A DNA stretch of 64,000 nucleotides from Bacillota bacterium (GCA_023398105.1 JAEWST010000114.1:53743-117742); one strand, 5' to 3'; counted from the first letter of the stretch, positions 35,895 through 45,848 are shown. Notes: generated by a model not told the origin, from the letters alone. A program made the numbers and translations.

Positions 35895-36629
35895 ATGAGT
35901 ATTGAGAAATTGTCCAAAGTCTTAGAAGCCAGTAATAATATTGTATTTTTTGGTGGTGCTGGAATGAGCACAGAATCTGGCATTGCTGATTTTCGTTCTC
36001 AAAATGGACTTTATAAGACTTCCAATAGTTATGAGTATCCCGCCGAAACAATGCTCTCACACAGCTTTTTTGTTTCTCATACCGATGAGTTTTATAGATT
36101 TTATAAAGAGAAAATGATTTTTAAGGCTGCCGCACCAAATTTAGGTCATATTGCATTAGCTAAACTGGAAAGCATTGGTAAATTAAAAGCCGTTATAACT
36201 CAGAATATTGATGGTCTGCATCAACTTGGAGGCAGTAAAAATGTTTATGAACTACATGGTTCTGTACATAGGAACTATTGTATTAGCTGCCATGCTTTTT
36301 TTGATTTAGACATTATAATTAATTCAGAGGGTATCGTTCCCCTTTGTCCCCATTGTGGAGGCATTATTAAGCCTGATGTTGTTTTATATGAAGAAGCACT
36401 AGATGATAATATTGTAAACGGTGCAGTAAATGCTATTCAAAACGCTGATGTTCTTATAGTTGGAGGAACTTCATTAGTAGTATATCCTGCGGCTGGTCTT
36501 ATAAATTATTTTAGAGGTAAAAATCTCATTTTAATAAACAAAAGTACTACTCAGTATGACTCAAAGGCTGATATAGTCATTCACGATTCTATTGGAAAAG
36601 TTTTAAGTACTGCTGTTGATATGCTGTAA
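35895..36629 (+). CDS. NAD-dependent protein deacylase, sirtuin (CobB/SIR2 family)
   Basis: 244 aa. FFGGAGMSTESGIADFRS (NAD-binding), TQNIDGLH, the catalytic His in ELHGS, and a zinc ribbon (CISC, then CPHC) make a complete sirtuin. It removes acetyl or acyl groups from lysines with NAD+. I start at the ATG at 35895; the ATG at 35886 touches the SD AAGGAG directly. It has its own candidate promoter. The intact zinc site and short length fit a metabolic deacylase rather than the SIR2 domains of phage-defence proteins. Confidence 0.93.
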   Translation: MSIEKLSKVLEASNNIVFFGGAGMSTESGIADFRSQNGLYKTSNSYEYPAETMLSHSFFVSHTDEFYRFYKEKMIFKAAAPNLGHIALAKLESIGKLKAVITQNIDGLHQLGGSKNVYELHGSVHRNYCISCHAFFDLDIIINSEGIVPLCPHCGGIIKPDVVLYEEALDDNIVNGAVNAIQNADVLIVGGTSLVVYPAAGLINYFRGKNLILINKSTTQYDSKADIVIHDSIGKVLSTAVDML

Positions 36630-36744
36630 AGCTGTATACAAAAAATCAGCGTGATAATATACTTTATGCAAAATCCAATCAGTTGCTTATTCTTTCTTTT
36701 TTTATTAAAATTAACTATAGACTGTTCTTAAAAGTGAGGTTTAT

Positions 36745-37953
36745 ATGCAAAAAGTAATATTTCTTGTTGATATGAATGCTTTTTTTATAAGTTGTGAAAT
36801 GACAAGAAATCCTTCTCTTGTTGGAAAACCCTCCGCTGTTGCTGGCGATCCAAAAAACCGTTCAGGAATCATTCTTGCAGCAAACTACGAGGCCAGAGCT
36901 TATGGAGTTAAAACCGCAATGGTTCTTCACGAAGCTTTAAAGCTATGCCCCAAAATGCAATTAGTACCACCTGATCATTCTTTTTATGAATTGAAATCGA
37001 AGCAAGTTATGACACTTCTATCAAATTATTCTCCTATTATAGAACAGAATAGCATTGATGAAGCATGGCTAGATATGACTGGTACAGAAGGTTTATTTGG
37101 AACTCCACTAGAGGCTGCACAGAAGATAATGAATGAAATAAAAGATGAGCTTGGGCTTTGGTGCTCAATTGGAATCTCTGAAAACAAATTCCTATCTAAA
37201 ATGGCGTCAGAACTAAAAAAACCTCTAGGAATAACTGAACTCTGGAAAGAAAATATACAAATAAAACTTTGGCAGCTCCCTGTAAAAGAAATGTACGGAA
37301 TAGGTAAGAAAACTGCTGATAAACTCCAACAATTGGGAATACAAACCATTGGACAACTTGCAAAATATGATAGAGCTCAACTTCTGAAAACTTTTGGAAA
37401 ATATGGGGACGAAATTTATTTACATGCAAATGGCGATGATAACTCTCCCCTACAACCCCATACCTCTGGTGATATGAAATCAATTGGAAGGTCAACAACT
37501 CTTCCTAATGATATTACTGATATTGAAAGTGCCAAGCTTGTTTTATTAGAACTTACCGACGATATTGGTATGACAGCTAGAAAGCATGAAAAAAACGCCC
37601 GAACTGTACATATAACCTTAAAATATTCAGACTTTAAGGTTGTCACTAGGCAAGCTACTATACCTTCAACCTGTGTTACTAGTTCTATTTACCAAGCTGC
37701 TTGTAATTTGCTTGAGCAGAATTGGAACCGTTTTCGTCCTGTCAGACTAATTGGTATAAGCATTTCAGGCTTTGATGCTGATTGTGCTACAGGTCAGTTA
37801 TCACTCTTCGACCTTAATGAAGATAATTTAAAAGATGATAAGCATGAACGAATTGACAAAGCTATCGACAAAATAAGAATTAAACATGGTATTAATAAAA
37901 TAAGCCGTGCTGCACTTATTCAGAAGACTACTTCTGACAATGACAAAAAATAG
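36745..37953 (+). CDS. dinB: DNA polymerase IV (Y-family)
   Basis: 402 aa translesion polymerase. The palm acidic residues are in FLVDMNAFF (with Phe as likely steric gate) and QNSIDEAWLD; the fingers have NYEARAYGVKTAM. A helix-hairpin-helix thumb (YGIGKKTADKLQQLGIQTIG) and a little-finger domain (about 235-350) follow. The tail has LSFDL-like QLSLFDL, a plausible beta-clamp binding motif near residue 350. SD GTGAGG. No LexA-type box could be picked out upstream. It is 115 bases after the sirtuin gene on the same strand. Confidence 0.95.
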   Translation: MQKVIFLVDMNAFFISCEMTRNPSLVGKPSAVAGDPKNRSGIILAANYEARAYGVKTAMVLHEALKLCPKMQLVPPDHSFYELKSKQVMTLLSNYSPIIEQNSIDEAWLDMTGTEGLFGTPLEAAQKIMNEIKDELGLWCSIGISENKFLSKMASELKKPLGITELWKENIQIKLWQLPVKEMYGIGKKTADKLQQLGIQTIGQLAKYDRAQLLKTFGKYGDEIYLHANGDDNSPLQPHTSGDMKSIGRSTTLPNDITDIESAKLVLLELTDDIGMTARKHEKNARTVHITLKYSDFKVVTRQATIPSTCVTSSIYQAACNLLEQNWNRFRPVRLIGISISGFDADCATGQLSLFDLNEDNLKDDKHERIDKAIDKIRIKHGINKISRAALIQKTTSDNDKK

Positions 37954-37996
37954 TAATTTTGAATTAAAAATAATATTTCTATACTGGAGAAAAGCA

Positions 37997-38191
37997 ATGA
38001 ATTCTGAACAATTAATTAATTATTGCCTTACAAAGAAATATTCATATATTGATTTTCCATTTGGAGAACAGCCCGTATGTATTAAAGTAAATGGAAAAAT
38101 ATTCGCAGAAATATATACCTTTCCCATCCCAAAAATCTATCGTTGTTCAAACTTATTAATGGTTTGTTGCCGAAATAATTGCTTGAATTAG
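37997..38191 (+). pseudogene. Truncated MmcQ/YjbR-like protein gene
   Basis: 64 codons from an ATG with SD GGAG. The start EQLINYCLTKKYSYIDFPFG followed by VCIKVNGKIFAEI matches the N-terminal half of the YjbR/MmcQ family (about 110-120 aa). After that, the sequence loses the family pattern (KIYRCSNLLMVCCRNN) and stops early, so it is probably a decayed or truncated copy. It starts 41 bases after dinB and might be read from the same transcript. Confidence 0.6.
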
Positions 38192-38454
38192 TAATGCTTC
38201 GCCGCAGTATTTTCGCTCCCAACTCTTAATTTATTTCACCACATTTTCTTGCCTCGTTTTATCTGAAAGTTGATATTCAAATCCTTATATTCCTTGCACA
38301 TATTAACAGAAAAGCACATAGGATGTAATAGGCTATATTCTTAAAGGCTCTAAGGGGATAAACTTTATTAGGTTGTGACAAATTACATAATATTGAATCT
38401 ATAAGGCTCGAGATAATTCTAGTTAATAAAAGTTAATATAAGGAGGAGTAGTTA

Positions 38455-40179
38455 ATGTCTTTTAATTTATTTTCCAAGGCATTTCAATCATCTGATAGTA
38501 TCAGGTCAGCTGATATTATTACTAATGTTAAAAATTTCGGTGCAGTTGGCAACGGAATTATTGATGATTCTACCTCCATTCAAAACGCCATAGATCATAC
38601 AGCTTCTGTTGGTGGAGGCACAGTACATTTCCCCAGCGGAACTTATTTGGTAAAAAATAACATTATCCTTAGAAATAAAGTAAATCTTTTAGGTTTCAAG
38701 GGAAGCAGTCAATTAATGTTTGATGACACTTTCGTAGGAAACAAGCCCAATAATCCAAACAAAATTTATCATCCAGTTATGTGGAATGAACATAACAAAC
38801 GCACGTATGACGAAGCTACAGCAGATAGTTTTGTTATACGTGATTTGATATTTACCAAATCCACCACAAGTGCTGATTTGAAAGTAATAATTTTCCTCGC
38901 TAATACTAATGGTGTAATTATTGACGGCTGCCAATTTGATATGTCAGGAACAGTTGTTTCCCTTGCACTATATGTATTTTCTTGTAATTATAATCTAACA
39001 CTTCAAAACAACACTTTTACTAATCTTACTGGCACTGATACTGGCGGTGGAGTGTGGATTTGCAATCTTACCGAAGAACCAAATGAAACTAATAAAACCT
39101 ATAATATAAACATAAATAATAATAATTTTATTATCAATAGCGGTGATGAATCCTTAGGTCTTTATGGAAGAGATGGCATAGTTAAAACGGTATATGTAAC
39201 AAATAATAAATTTACTACACTAAAAAGTGCAACTACCGCACAGTCAAAGGTGCTAGCTATATTTGGAAGGACTCTTAGCACAGGGATAGAAGGTGCAGGA
39301 GTAGAAAATGTTATTGTTAGTAGTAATATTTTCGAAATAGAAGAAATTGAAGCTGGAGTAATTACTATAGGTGGTTCAGTTTCAAACACAGATATAATTA
39401 AGAACATATTGATAGCTTCAAATATCATAAGATTTAAAACGGACTTAACCAATTCCCTTGCTGTTGGTATATTGGGAAATGATTTGGGAATAGCAGAAAA
39501 CATAAAAGTAAGTAATAATATTATTTCAAATATAGGAGAAAAATCATTTAAATACGGCATTTATAAAATGTGGGATGTTGAAGGAAATGAAGTAAGCGGA
39601 CAATATTTGCAAGCAAGCATTGCAGATTGTACAAATGTATTTAATAATTGTCTGTATGATAATTTATATTCTGGTAGTTCAGCAATTAGAAATTCAGCCC
39701 TTTTAAGCAATAATATTATAAAAAATTGCTTAAGAGGAATATTAATTAATTCAACAGGGATATATACTATACAAAATAATAAGATAGAACTTCCTGACAA
39801 TGCTTCAGCAATAGGAATTCAGATAGCTACGGCACCCTCTAAGGATATTATTATAGGAAATATAATAAATACTACTAATTCACAATCAGTTGCCTTTAAT
39901 TTTTCTATAGGTGTAATAACTATGATTAACAATATGAAATTCGGCAAAGGCAGATATCTAGATGGGCGTGTAATATTAGCGTTTTCACAAGGTAACAGAA
40001 TAGATGAGTTTGGGTTTGACACCTTCTATCCAGGGCGGATTATTGATAATGAAATTCAAGATGCTTTGCCCGTTGGACATATATGCTTGGACTCTACTGA
40101 ATCTGCTGTAATGGGTTGGAAAAAAATGTTATTGGGCAATGGTGCAGATAAGTGGCAACAAGTAAATGTATTTTATTAA
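38455..40179 (+). CDS. Right-handed beta-helix protein, pectate-lyase-superfamily/tailspike-like
   Basis: 574 aa, no signal peptide. The N-terminus has the Pectate_lyase_3 signature: VKNFGAVGNGIIDDSTSIQN and GGGTVHFPSGTYLV. A long beta-helix with many NNxI/NNxF rungs follows, and a short C-terminal cap (MGWKKMLLGNGADKWQQV) resembles those of tailspike-like proteins. The region at about 185-245 (TGTDTGGGVWICNLT, then SGDESLGLYG, then GIVKTVYV) is shared with the beta-helix protein of the polysaccharide operon at 12876. SD AAGGAGGAG. It could bind or cut the cell's own polysaccharide; lack of a signal peptide argues for release by lysis or another export path. It is a single gene with its own terminator. 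Confidence 0.75.
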   Translation: MSFNLFSKAFQSSDSIRSADIITNVKNFGAVGNGIIDDSTSIQNAIDHTASVGGGTVHFPSGTYLVKNNIILRNKVNLLGFKGSSQLMFDDTFVGNKPNNPNKIYHPVMWNEHNKRTYDEATADSFVIRDLIFTKSTTSADLKVIIFLANTNGVIIDGCQFDMSGTVVSLALYVFSCNYNLTLQNNTFTNLTGTDTGGGVWICNLTEEPNETNKTYNININNNNFIINSGDESLGLYGRDGIVKTVYVTNNKFTTLKSATTAQSKVLAIFGRTLSTGIEGAGVENVIVSSNIFEIEEIEAGVITIGGSVSNTDIIKNILIASNIIRFKTDLTNSLAVGILGNDLGIAENIKVSNNIISNIGEKSFKYGIYKMWDVEGNEVSGQYLQASIADCTNVFNNCLYDNLYSGSSAIRNSALLSNNIIKNCLRGILINSTGIYTIQNNKIELPDNASAIGIQIATAPSKDIIIGNIINTTNSQSVAFNFSIGVITMINNMKFGKGRYLDGRVILAFSQGNRIDEFGFDTFYPGRIIDNEIQDALPVGHICLDSTESAVMGWKKMLLGNGADKWQQVNVFY

Positions 40180-40191
40180 TTATTTTTATTT

Positions 40192-40222
40192 AAGCAGCCA
40201 CATAATGGCTGCTTTTCTTTAT
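40192..40222 (+). terminator. Intrinsic terminator of the beta-helix gene
   Basis: AAGCAGCCA, loop CATAA, TGGCTGCTT, then a T-rich tail: perfect 9-bp stem 12 bases past the stop codon. Confidence 0.85.
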
Positions 40223-40385
40223 ATTAAGATAAGTATCTTCACTCATATTTCGACATTATAGTGTTTTTTATTATTTTATTTTCTCTTTTTTTCATTTTGA
40301 TATATTAATTTTTAAAAATATCCTTTATAATAATAATAATATATTTCTTTATATTTAGACTTAATGTCAGAAAGAGAGAGTGCGT

Positions 40386-42080
40386 ATGCGAATTAGAGCT
40401 AAACTTACACTTTCATTTACAAGCCTTCTATTTATTTTTTCATTAGTAATCTTTTCAATTGTTTATTTGAGAGTCACAGCGTCTCTAACAGAGAACTTTC
40501 AAAGCAGTGTCAAATCAAGTGCCGCCCTTTCTATTTCAATTTTTGACGCAAAATATCCTGGTGAATGGAGTATTCAAAATAATACTCTCTATAAGGGAAT
40601 TAAGCCAGTTAATGGTATAAAAGATTTTGTTGATTTAATGAAACAAAGAAGCGGTTATCTTACCACAATTTTTATGGGTGATACCCGTGTTTCAACAAAT
40701 GTTTTGGATATTAATGGAGTTAGAGCAGAAGGTACTAAAGCTTCTGCTATTGTAATTAATACTGTATTAAAAGAAGGAACAGACTATTATGACGATATAG
40801 TAGTTGAAAATAAGGATACCTTTGCCTATTATACTCCACTAAAAAATAATAGTGGTGAAATAATAGGCATGTGGTTTTCTGGATTGGAAAAAACACTGTA
40901 TTACAATCAGGTTAATAGGCTTGTACTAGTAACTGGTATATGCATATTTTTGTCACTAATTATAAGTTCATTAATTTCAATATATATTGGCAACAAAATT
41001 GTTAAACCTATCAGAGAAATAGATAAACTTTTAAACATGTTTTCAGAGGGAGATTTTACTGGTATTATTTCCAAAAAGGAACTAGCTCTATCAGGTGAGA
41101 TAGGAGAGATGGCTAAATCAACAAATGATTTACAGGCTTCTGTACGGGGTATAATTAAAACCATTATTAATGAGTCAAATAGTATAGATAATTCTTTAGA
41201 TTTATCATCAAAAAGTATTTCAGATTTAAATGGTAATATAGAAGATATTTCAGCAACCACCCAACAGTTATCTGCTGGTATGGAACAAACTGCTTCAGCC
41301 ATGCAGCAGATGAATGCAACCTCCTCAGAAATAGAGTCAGCTATAGAAAATATTGCCAATAAAGCACAAGAAACCTCTTTTGCTGCTAAAGATATAAGAA
41401 CAAGAGCATTAATCTTGCAGACAAAAGCTACAGAATCAAAAAATTCTGCTTACAATATTTATAAAACAACTAACCTTGAACTGAAAGAGGCTATCGAATA
41501 TTCAAAGTCCATCGAGCAAATTAAAATTTTATCTGAGGCAATTATGCAAATAACTTCACAAACTAATTTGTTAGCACTAAATGCGGCAATAGAAGCTTCA
41601 AGAGCTGGAGAAGCAGGTCGTGGTTTTGCAGTAGTTGCAGATGAAATTAGGAAACTGGCTGAGGACTCAAAGAAAACTGTAGGCGAAATTCAGAAAGTTA
41701 CAGGTACTGTGTTTGCTGCAGTACAAAATCTTGTAACAAGTTCACAAAATATTCTAAAATTTTTTGAAGGCACTGTAATTCCAGATTATACTAATCAGGT
41801 TGATTCAGGTGAGCAATATAGTAATGATGCAGTTCGCATTGATAATTTGGTTATGGATTTCAGTTCCACTTCAGAAGAACTTATGGTATCAATAAATAAT
41901 ATGGTGAAGGCAATATCTGAAGTAACTTCTTCAGTAACCGAAAGTGCTGAAGGCACCTCAAATATAGCTATTAAAGCAGAAGAAATATTAGAAAGATGCT
42001 CAGAAGTTCTACAGCAGTCTGAAAAATCAAAAGAATCTTCCTACAATCTCAGAGATTATGTCTCTCATATTAAAATATAG
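40386..42080 (+). CDS. Methyl-accepting chemotaxis protein
   Basis: 564 aa. A first membrane helix (about residues 9-29) is followed by an extracellular sensor of about 145 aa resembling a single Cache domain (FAYYTPLKNNSGEIIGMWFS), then a second helix (about 175-197), a HAMP domain and the cytoplasmic signalling coiled coil. The hairpin tip SQTNLLALNAAIEASRAGEA, followed by GRGFAVVADEIRKLAEDS, is diagnostic. It relays an unknown ligand to CheA/CheW. I start at the ATG at 40386; a GTG two codons earlier is also possible. No chemotaxis genes are adjacent. Confidence 0.93.
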   Translation: MRIRAKLTLSFTSLLFIFSLVIFSIVYLRVTASLTENFQSSVKSSAALSISIFDAKYPGEWSIQNNTLYKGIKPVNGIKDFVDLMKQRSGYLTTIFMGDTRVSTNVLDINGVRAEGTKASAIVINTVLKEGTDYYDDIVVENKDTFAYYTPLKNNSGEIIGMWFSGLEKTLYYNQVNRLVLVTGICIFLSLIISSLISIYIGNKIVKPIREIDKLLNMFSEGDFTGIISKKELALSGEIGEMAKSTNDLQASVRGIIKTIINESNSIDNSLDLSSKSISDLNGNIEDISATTQQLSAGMEQTASAMQQMNATSSEIESAIENIANKAQETSFAAKDIRTRALILQTKATESKNSAYNIYKTTNLELKEAIEYSKSIEQIKILSEAIMQITSQTNLLALNAAIEASRAGEAGRGFAVVADEIRKLAEDSKKTVGEIQKVTGTVFAAVQNLVTSSQNILKFFEGTVIPDYTNQVDSGEQYSNDAVRIDNLVMDFSSTSEELMVSINNMVKAISEVTSSVTESAEGTSNIAIKAEEILERCSEVLQQSEKSKESSYNLRDYVSHIKI

Positions 42081-42098
42081 AAAAGTTATAAATCAAGT

Positions 42099-42130
42099 AA
42101 GAGGTAGGTGAATAATTCACCTACCTCTTG
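42099..42130. terminator. Bidirectional terminator between chemoreceptor gene and argS
   Basis: AAGAGGTAGGTGAA, loop TAA, TTCACCTACCTCTT: perfect 14-bp stem between two convergent genes. Confidence 0.85.
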
Positions 42131-42264
42131 TTATACTGTATAAGCTAATTTCTCATAAAAATAGTTCTAAATTTTTACATACAAATACCATTTTAAAATC
42201 TAGAAATAATCATTTCTATCCACTGTATTCTATACTACAGACATAACCAATTCAAATAATCATA

Positions 42265-43962
42265 TCATTCCATTCTCTCAGGAGCACTTATACTCAACAA
42301 GTCCAATACATTTCTAATTACTGTTCTTGTTGAATCAACTAGTAAAAGCCTAGCCTTCATTAGCCTCTCTTCCTCACCTCTAACCTTGCATGCATTGTAA
42401 AAGCTGTGGAAGCAAGCAGCAACATCCTGAACATATCTTGTCAATCTGCTCGGTTCAAGGGTTTCAGCTGATATTCTCACCTCGTCTGGATACTCAGATA
42501 GCTTTTTAATAAGAGTAAGCTCCTCGTCCGCCTGAAGCAACTCAAGATTAACATCGCTTATTGATGGAACATTTACACCCTCACTAGCTATAAGCTTAAT
42601 CATACTGCAAATTCTCGCATGAGCATATTGCACATAATAAACAGGATTTTCATTGGATTGTTTAGTAGCCAAGTCAAGGTCAAAGTCCAAATGACTTCCT
42701 GATGCTTTTGCATTAAAGAAAAATCTTACTGCATCTCGACCTACTTCGTCAACTAAATCCATCAATGAAATTGACTTTCCTGTCCTTTTTGACATTCTTG
42801 CAACTTCACCATTTCTATATAGACGAACTAACTGGAATAACACTACGTCAAGCTTGTCCGGATTTATTCCAAGAGCCGCCATGGATGCCTTCATTCGTGC
42901 CACATGTCCATGGTGGTCAGCTCCCCATAGGTTTATTACCCAATCAAAGCCTCTCGTTTCGAACTTGTTTCTATGATAAGCTATATCTGCTGCAAAGTAG
43001 GTAGGTACTCCGTTATTTCTAACCAAAACCTCATCTTTGTCACTTCCAATTACAGAGCCTTTTAGCCATAGTGCCCCATCATGTTCAACTGTGCAGTCTC
43101 TGTCCTTAAGAACCTGTAATGTCTCAGTTATTTCGTTGCTTTTGTGCAAAGTCTGCTCTGAAAACCATACATCAAATTTAACTCCGTAGCTTTCAAGACC
43201 TTCTCTAATTGCCTCTAAATTTCTAGGAAGTGCATAGTCAACAAATACCTTTTTTCTTTCCTCGGAGTCAGCATCTATAAACTTGTCCCCATTAATTTTA
43301 ATAAATTCCCTCATATGCTCAGCAATGTCTTCACCCTGATATCCGTCCTCTGGGAATACAATGGCATCCTCACCCTTAATTAGCTGAATATATCTAGCTT
43401 CAAGGGACTTGCCGAATTTTTCTATTTGATTTCCTGCATCATTGATTAAATACTCTCTTGTAACATCATACCCAGCAGCAGCAAGTACGCTTGCAATACA
43501 ATCGCCTAATGCTCCTCCTCTGGCATTACCCATATGAAGAGGACCTGTTGGATTGGCACTGACATATTCCACCATTACTTTTTTGCCATTTCCAATATTA
43601 ATATGTCCATAATCCTCTTTTTCTTCAACAATAATTTCTAATGTATCGTATAAATACTTAGTTTTTAATGTAAAATTAATAAAACCCGCACCTGCACAAT
43701 CCACTTTTTCAATATAGGTATCTTTTGTATCAATGTTTTTAATTATTATTTCTGCTATTTGCCTAGGTGCTTTTTTTGCAATTTTAGTAATCTGCATTGC
43801 AACATTTGTTGAAAAGTCACCATATCCCTTTTCTCTAGGAACCTCAATTAAAATATCCTTAATCTCTAATGAAGGTAATTCTTCATTTTTTATGGCTTGG
43901 TTAATAGAATTCAACACAACAGCTTTAATTTGTTGGCGAATTTTCTCTGACATGTTTTTCAT
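42265..43962 (-). CDS. argS: Arginyl-tRNA synthetase
   Basis: 565 aa class I synthetase. The N-terminal Add-1 domain (about 1-110) is followed by the HIGH-type motif ANPTGPLHMGNARGGALGD, the KMSKS-type motif ARMSKRTGKSISL, and the helical anticodon-binding domain (DALR) to the end. It charges tRNA-Arg. SD AGGAG 6 bases before the ATG at 43962. The start lies 38 bases inside the DUF1934 gene, so the two are coupled, a pairing common in Clostridia. Confidence 0.97.
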   Translation of the reverse strand: MKNMSEKIRQQIKAVVLNSINQAIKNEELPSLEIKDILIEVPREKGYGDFSTNVAMQITKIAKKAPRQIAEIIIKNIDTKDTYIEKVDCAGAGFINFTLKTKYLYDTLEIIVEEKEDYGHINIGNGKKVMVEYVSANPTGPLHMGNARGGALGDCIASVLAAAGYDVTREYLINDAGNQIEKFGKSLEARYIQLIKGEDAIVFPEDGYQGEDIAEHMREFIKINGDKFIDADSEERKKVFVDYALPRNLEAIREGLESYGVKFDVWFSEQTLHKSNEITETLQVLKDRDCTVEHDGALWLKGSVIGSDKDEVLVRNNGVPTYFAADIAYHRNKFETRGFDWVINLWGADHHGHVARMKASMAALGINPDKLDVVLFQLVRLYRNGEVARMSKRTGKSISLMDLVDEVGRDAVRFFFNAKASGSHLDFDLDLATKQSNENPVYYVQYAHARICSMIKLIASEGVNVPSISDVNLELLQADEELTLIKKLSEYPDEVRISAETLEPSRLTRYVQDVAACFHSFYNACKVRGEEERLMKARLLLVDSTRTVIRNVLDLLSISAPERME

Positions 43963-44392
43963 TTACCGCTCCTGCCTCTCTTATCTGCATATAAAAATTA
44001 TTTTTTCCTGCACTTTGGTTATCAACTTCAATCTGATAACCAACACTTATTTCTCCACCTGCAGCATTAATATCTATATCAACATTTTCTGCATAAACAC
44101 CTATAGTATATATCCCATACTCTGTTTCATAAGAAGATACATGCTTCTGTCCCTTTTGGAAAACAAATTGGGAATTAACCTTTCCAAACCTCATTAGTGT
44201 AACTATACCTTCACCAACCTTTAAAGTTGTAGTAGTTCCAAGCATCCCAGTTACTTCACTCTCTTTATAGGTTATGTAGTAGTTATTTCCCTTTTGATAG
44301 TACTTGCCCTCTGTTATAAGTTCAAGAGTATTGGTATCACTGCTATTGTCAATCTGAGTACCCTTTACGTTGATAATAACGTCTTTGCTCAT
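43925..44392 (-). CDS. DUF1934 domain-containing protein
   Basis: 155 aa, predicted calycin-like beta-barrel. Features that match the family are VIINVKGTQ at the start, ITEGKYY, and SQFVFQKGQKHVSSYETEYG. The function is unknown. SD AGGAGG before the ATG at 44392. It overlaps argS and follows ddl; the neighbourhood is conserved in related Firmicutes. Confidence 0.82.
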   Translation of the reverse strand: MSKDVIINVKGTQIDNSSDTNTLELITEGKYYQKGNNYYITYKESEVTGMLGTTTTLKVGEGIVTLMRFGKVNSQFVFQKGQKHVSSYETEYGIYTIGVYAENVDIDINAAGGEISVGYQIEVDNQSAGKNNFYMQIREAGAVNEKHVRENSPTN

Positions 44393-44524
44393 AGGGTTCC
44401 TCCTATAATCTTCGTATTTTGTATCTTGTATCTTCTTGCACTGTGAATTAGTACTATAATAACATTTGACACTACTTTTTTAAATATATTTTTTGTAAAA
44501 GCAATTTATATCAGTTTAATTTCG

Positions 44525-44584
44525 TTACTCAACTTTGCAAAAACTGTAGGCGTGGGAGAACTTATCAAATGAAAAGTTGTGTTA
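44525..44584 (+). repeat. Dispersed inverted-terminus repeat, copy c
   Basis: It begins TTACTCAACTTT and ends AAAAGTTGTGTTAA, with the core TGTAGGCGTGGGAGAACTTA between. The right end overlaps the stop codon of ddl (44582-44584). Confidence 0.7.
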
Positions 44585-45703
44585 ATTAGTAAACTCTCTT
44601 TTGCAATCATTAAACCTTTCAAAAGCCAATTCTATAAGTTTATCTATTAATTCAGTATACGCTATACCACTTTTATCCCATAGCTTTGGATACATGCTTA
44701 TTTTTGTAAATCCAGGCAGTGTATTAATTTCATTTATATAGATTTGCCCTGTCTTCTTGTGTACGAAAAAGTCAACTCTTGATAATCCTGCACAATCAAG
44801 GCACTTAAATGCTCTAACTGCATACTCTCTGATTTTATCTACTGTTTCAGAATTCAGATTTTCTGCTGGTATCATTACTTTTGAACTATCCCCTGCCTGA
44901 TATTTTGCTTCATAATCATAAAAATCCTTACAGGGCACAACCTCTCCCACTGTAGAGGCAATTGGAGCATCATTTCCTAATACTGCACACTCAATTTCCC
45001 TACCATCTATAAATTCTTCTACAAGAATCCTTATATCATTCCTTGCTGCAATGGTAAGAGCCTTTGCCAATTCTTCTCTGTTTCCAGCTTTATTTACACC
45101 AACAGATGAACCTGCATTAGAGGGTTTTACGAAACAAGGATAAGTAAGCCTTTCTTCTACCTTTTGAATAACCTCCTGTTGCTCATTGAAAATCTGCTTT
45201 CTGCTGAATACAAGATAGTCTCCCTGTGGCAAGCCTTCCTTTTCAAACATTACTTTTGTATAGGCTTTATCCATTCCCAAAGCAGATCCTAATACTCCGC
45301 AACCCACATATGGGATTTGTGCAAGCTCAAAAAGCCCCTGTATAGTGCCATCTTCTCCATTACAACCATGTAATACAGGAAAAACAACATCTATTGGATT
45401 ATTTCCATTTTCAGTTAATATAGCTCTTGCAGAATTAATTAGAGCAGTTTCTAGAGGAGCTTTTATTAATCCACCTTTTTGTGCCAAATGCCTTTGTTGT
45501 GCAATTGCCTGCCATTCTCCACTGCCTATTTTTTCTGTAGTTCCATCATATGTAAGCCATTGGCCTTCCTTTGTAATTCCAATCATAACAATATCATACT
45601 TTTGCTTATCTATATTTTCTATAACTGACTGAGCTGATACCCTAGATACTTCATGCTCGGAAGATTGACCTCCAAATATAACAGCCACTCTTTTTTTTGA
45701 CAT
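44582..45703 (-). CDS. ddl: D-alanine--D-alanine ligase
   Basis: 373 aa ATP-grasp enzyme that makes the D-Ala-D-Ala end of peptidoglycan precursors. FGGQSSEHEVSRVSA is the N-terminal signature; HGCNGEDGTIQG, CFVKPSNAGSSVG and the metal site INEINTLPGFT complete it. The omega loop holds FYDYEAKY, with the Tyr of true D-Ala-D-Ala ligases rather than the His of D-lactate-type vancomycin-resistance ligases. I start at the ATG at 45703 behind SD GGAGG; an upstream frame extension to 45763 lacks support. Confidence 0.95.
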   Translation of the reverse strand: MSKKRVAVIFGGQSSEHEVSRVSAQSVIENIDKQKYDIVMIGITKEGQWLTYDGTTEKIGSGEWQAIAQQRHLAQKGGLIKAPLETALINSARAILTENGNNPIDVVFPVLHGCNGEDGTIQGLFELAQIPYVGCGVLGSALGMDKAYTKVMFEKEGLPQGDYLVFSRKQIFNEQQEVIQKVEERLTYPCFVKPSNAGSSVGVNKAGNREELAKALTIAARNDIRILVEEFIDGREIECAVLGNDAPIASTVGEVVPCKDFYDYEAKYQAGDSSKVMIPAENLNSETVDKIREYAVRAFKCLDCAGLSRVDFFVHKKTGQIYINEINTLPGFTKISMYPKLWDKSGIAYTELIDKLIELAFERFNDCKREFTN

Positions 45704-45806
45704 AGTATAACAACCTCCACATCCCATTTGGGCACAAAAATTTGGTAAAATGTTAATATCCATTAAATTATATTTTACATTTTACTATTTAAGTACCAAT
45801 TATACA

Positions 45807-45848
45807 AGAATACCAGAGTATTTAGTAAGCTAAACGCTCTGGTATTCT
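45807..45848 (-). terminator. Terminator after spoIIQ-like gene
   Basis: AGAATACCAGAG and CTCTGGTATTCT form a perfect 12-bp stem with an 18-base loop. It lies 77 bases beyond the stop codon of the M23 peptidase gene and before ddl. Confidence 0.75.

Noticed and set aside
35895..36629. SIR2-type phage-defence gene
   Set aside because: It is a short, stand-alone sirtuin with an intact zinc ribbon, typical of metabolic deacylases; defence SIR2 domains are usually fused or paired with effector partners.
44393..44581. T-box leader for argS
   Set aside because: The DUF1934 gene lies directly upstream of and overlaps argS, and the gap before it carries only the dispersed repeat; no specifier or T-box motif is visible.
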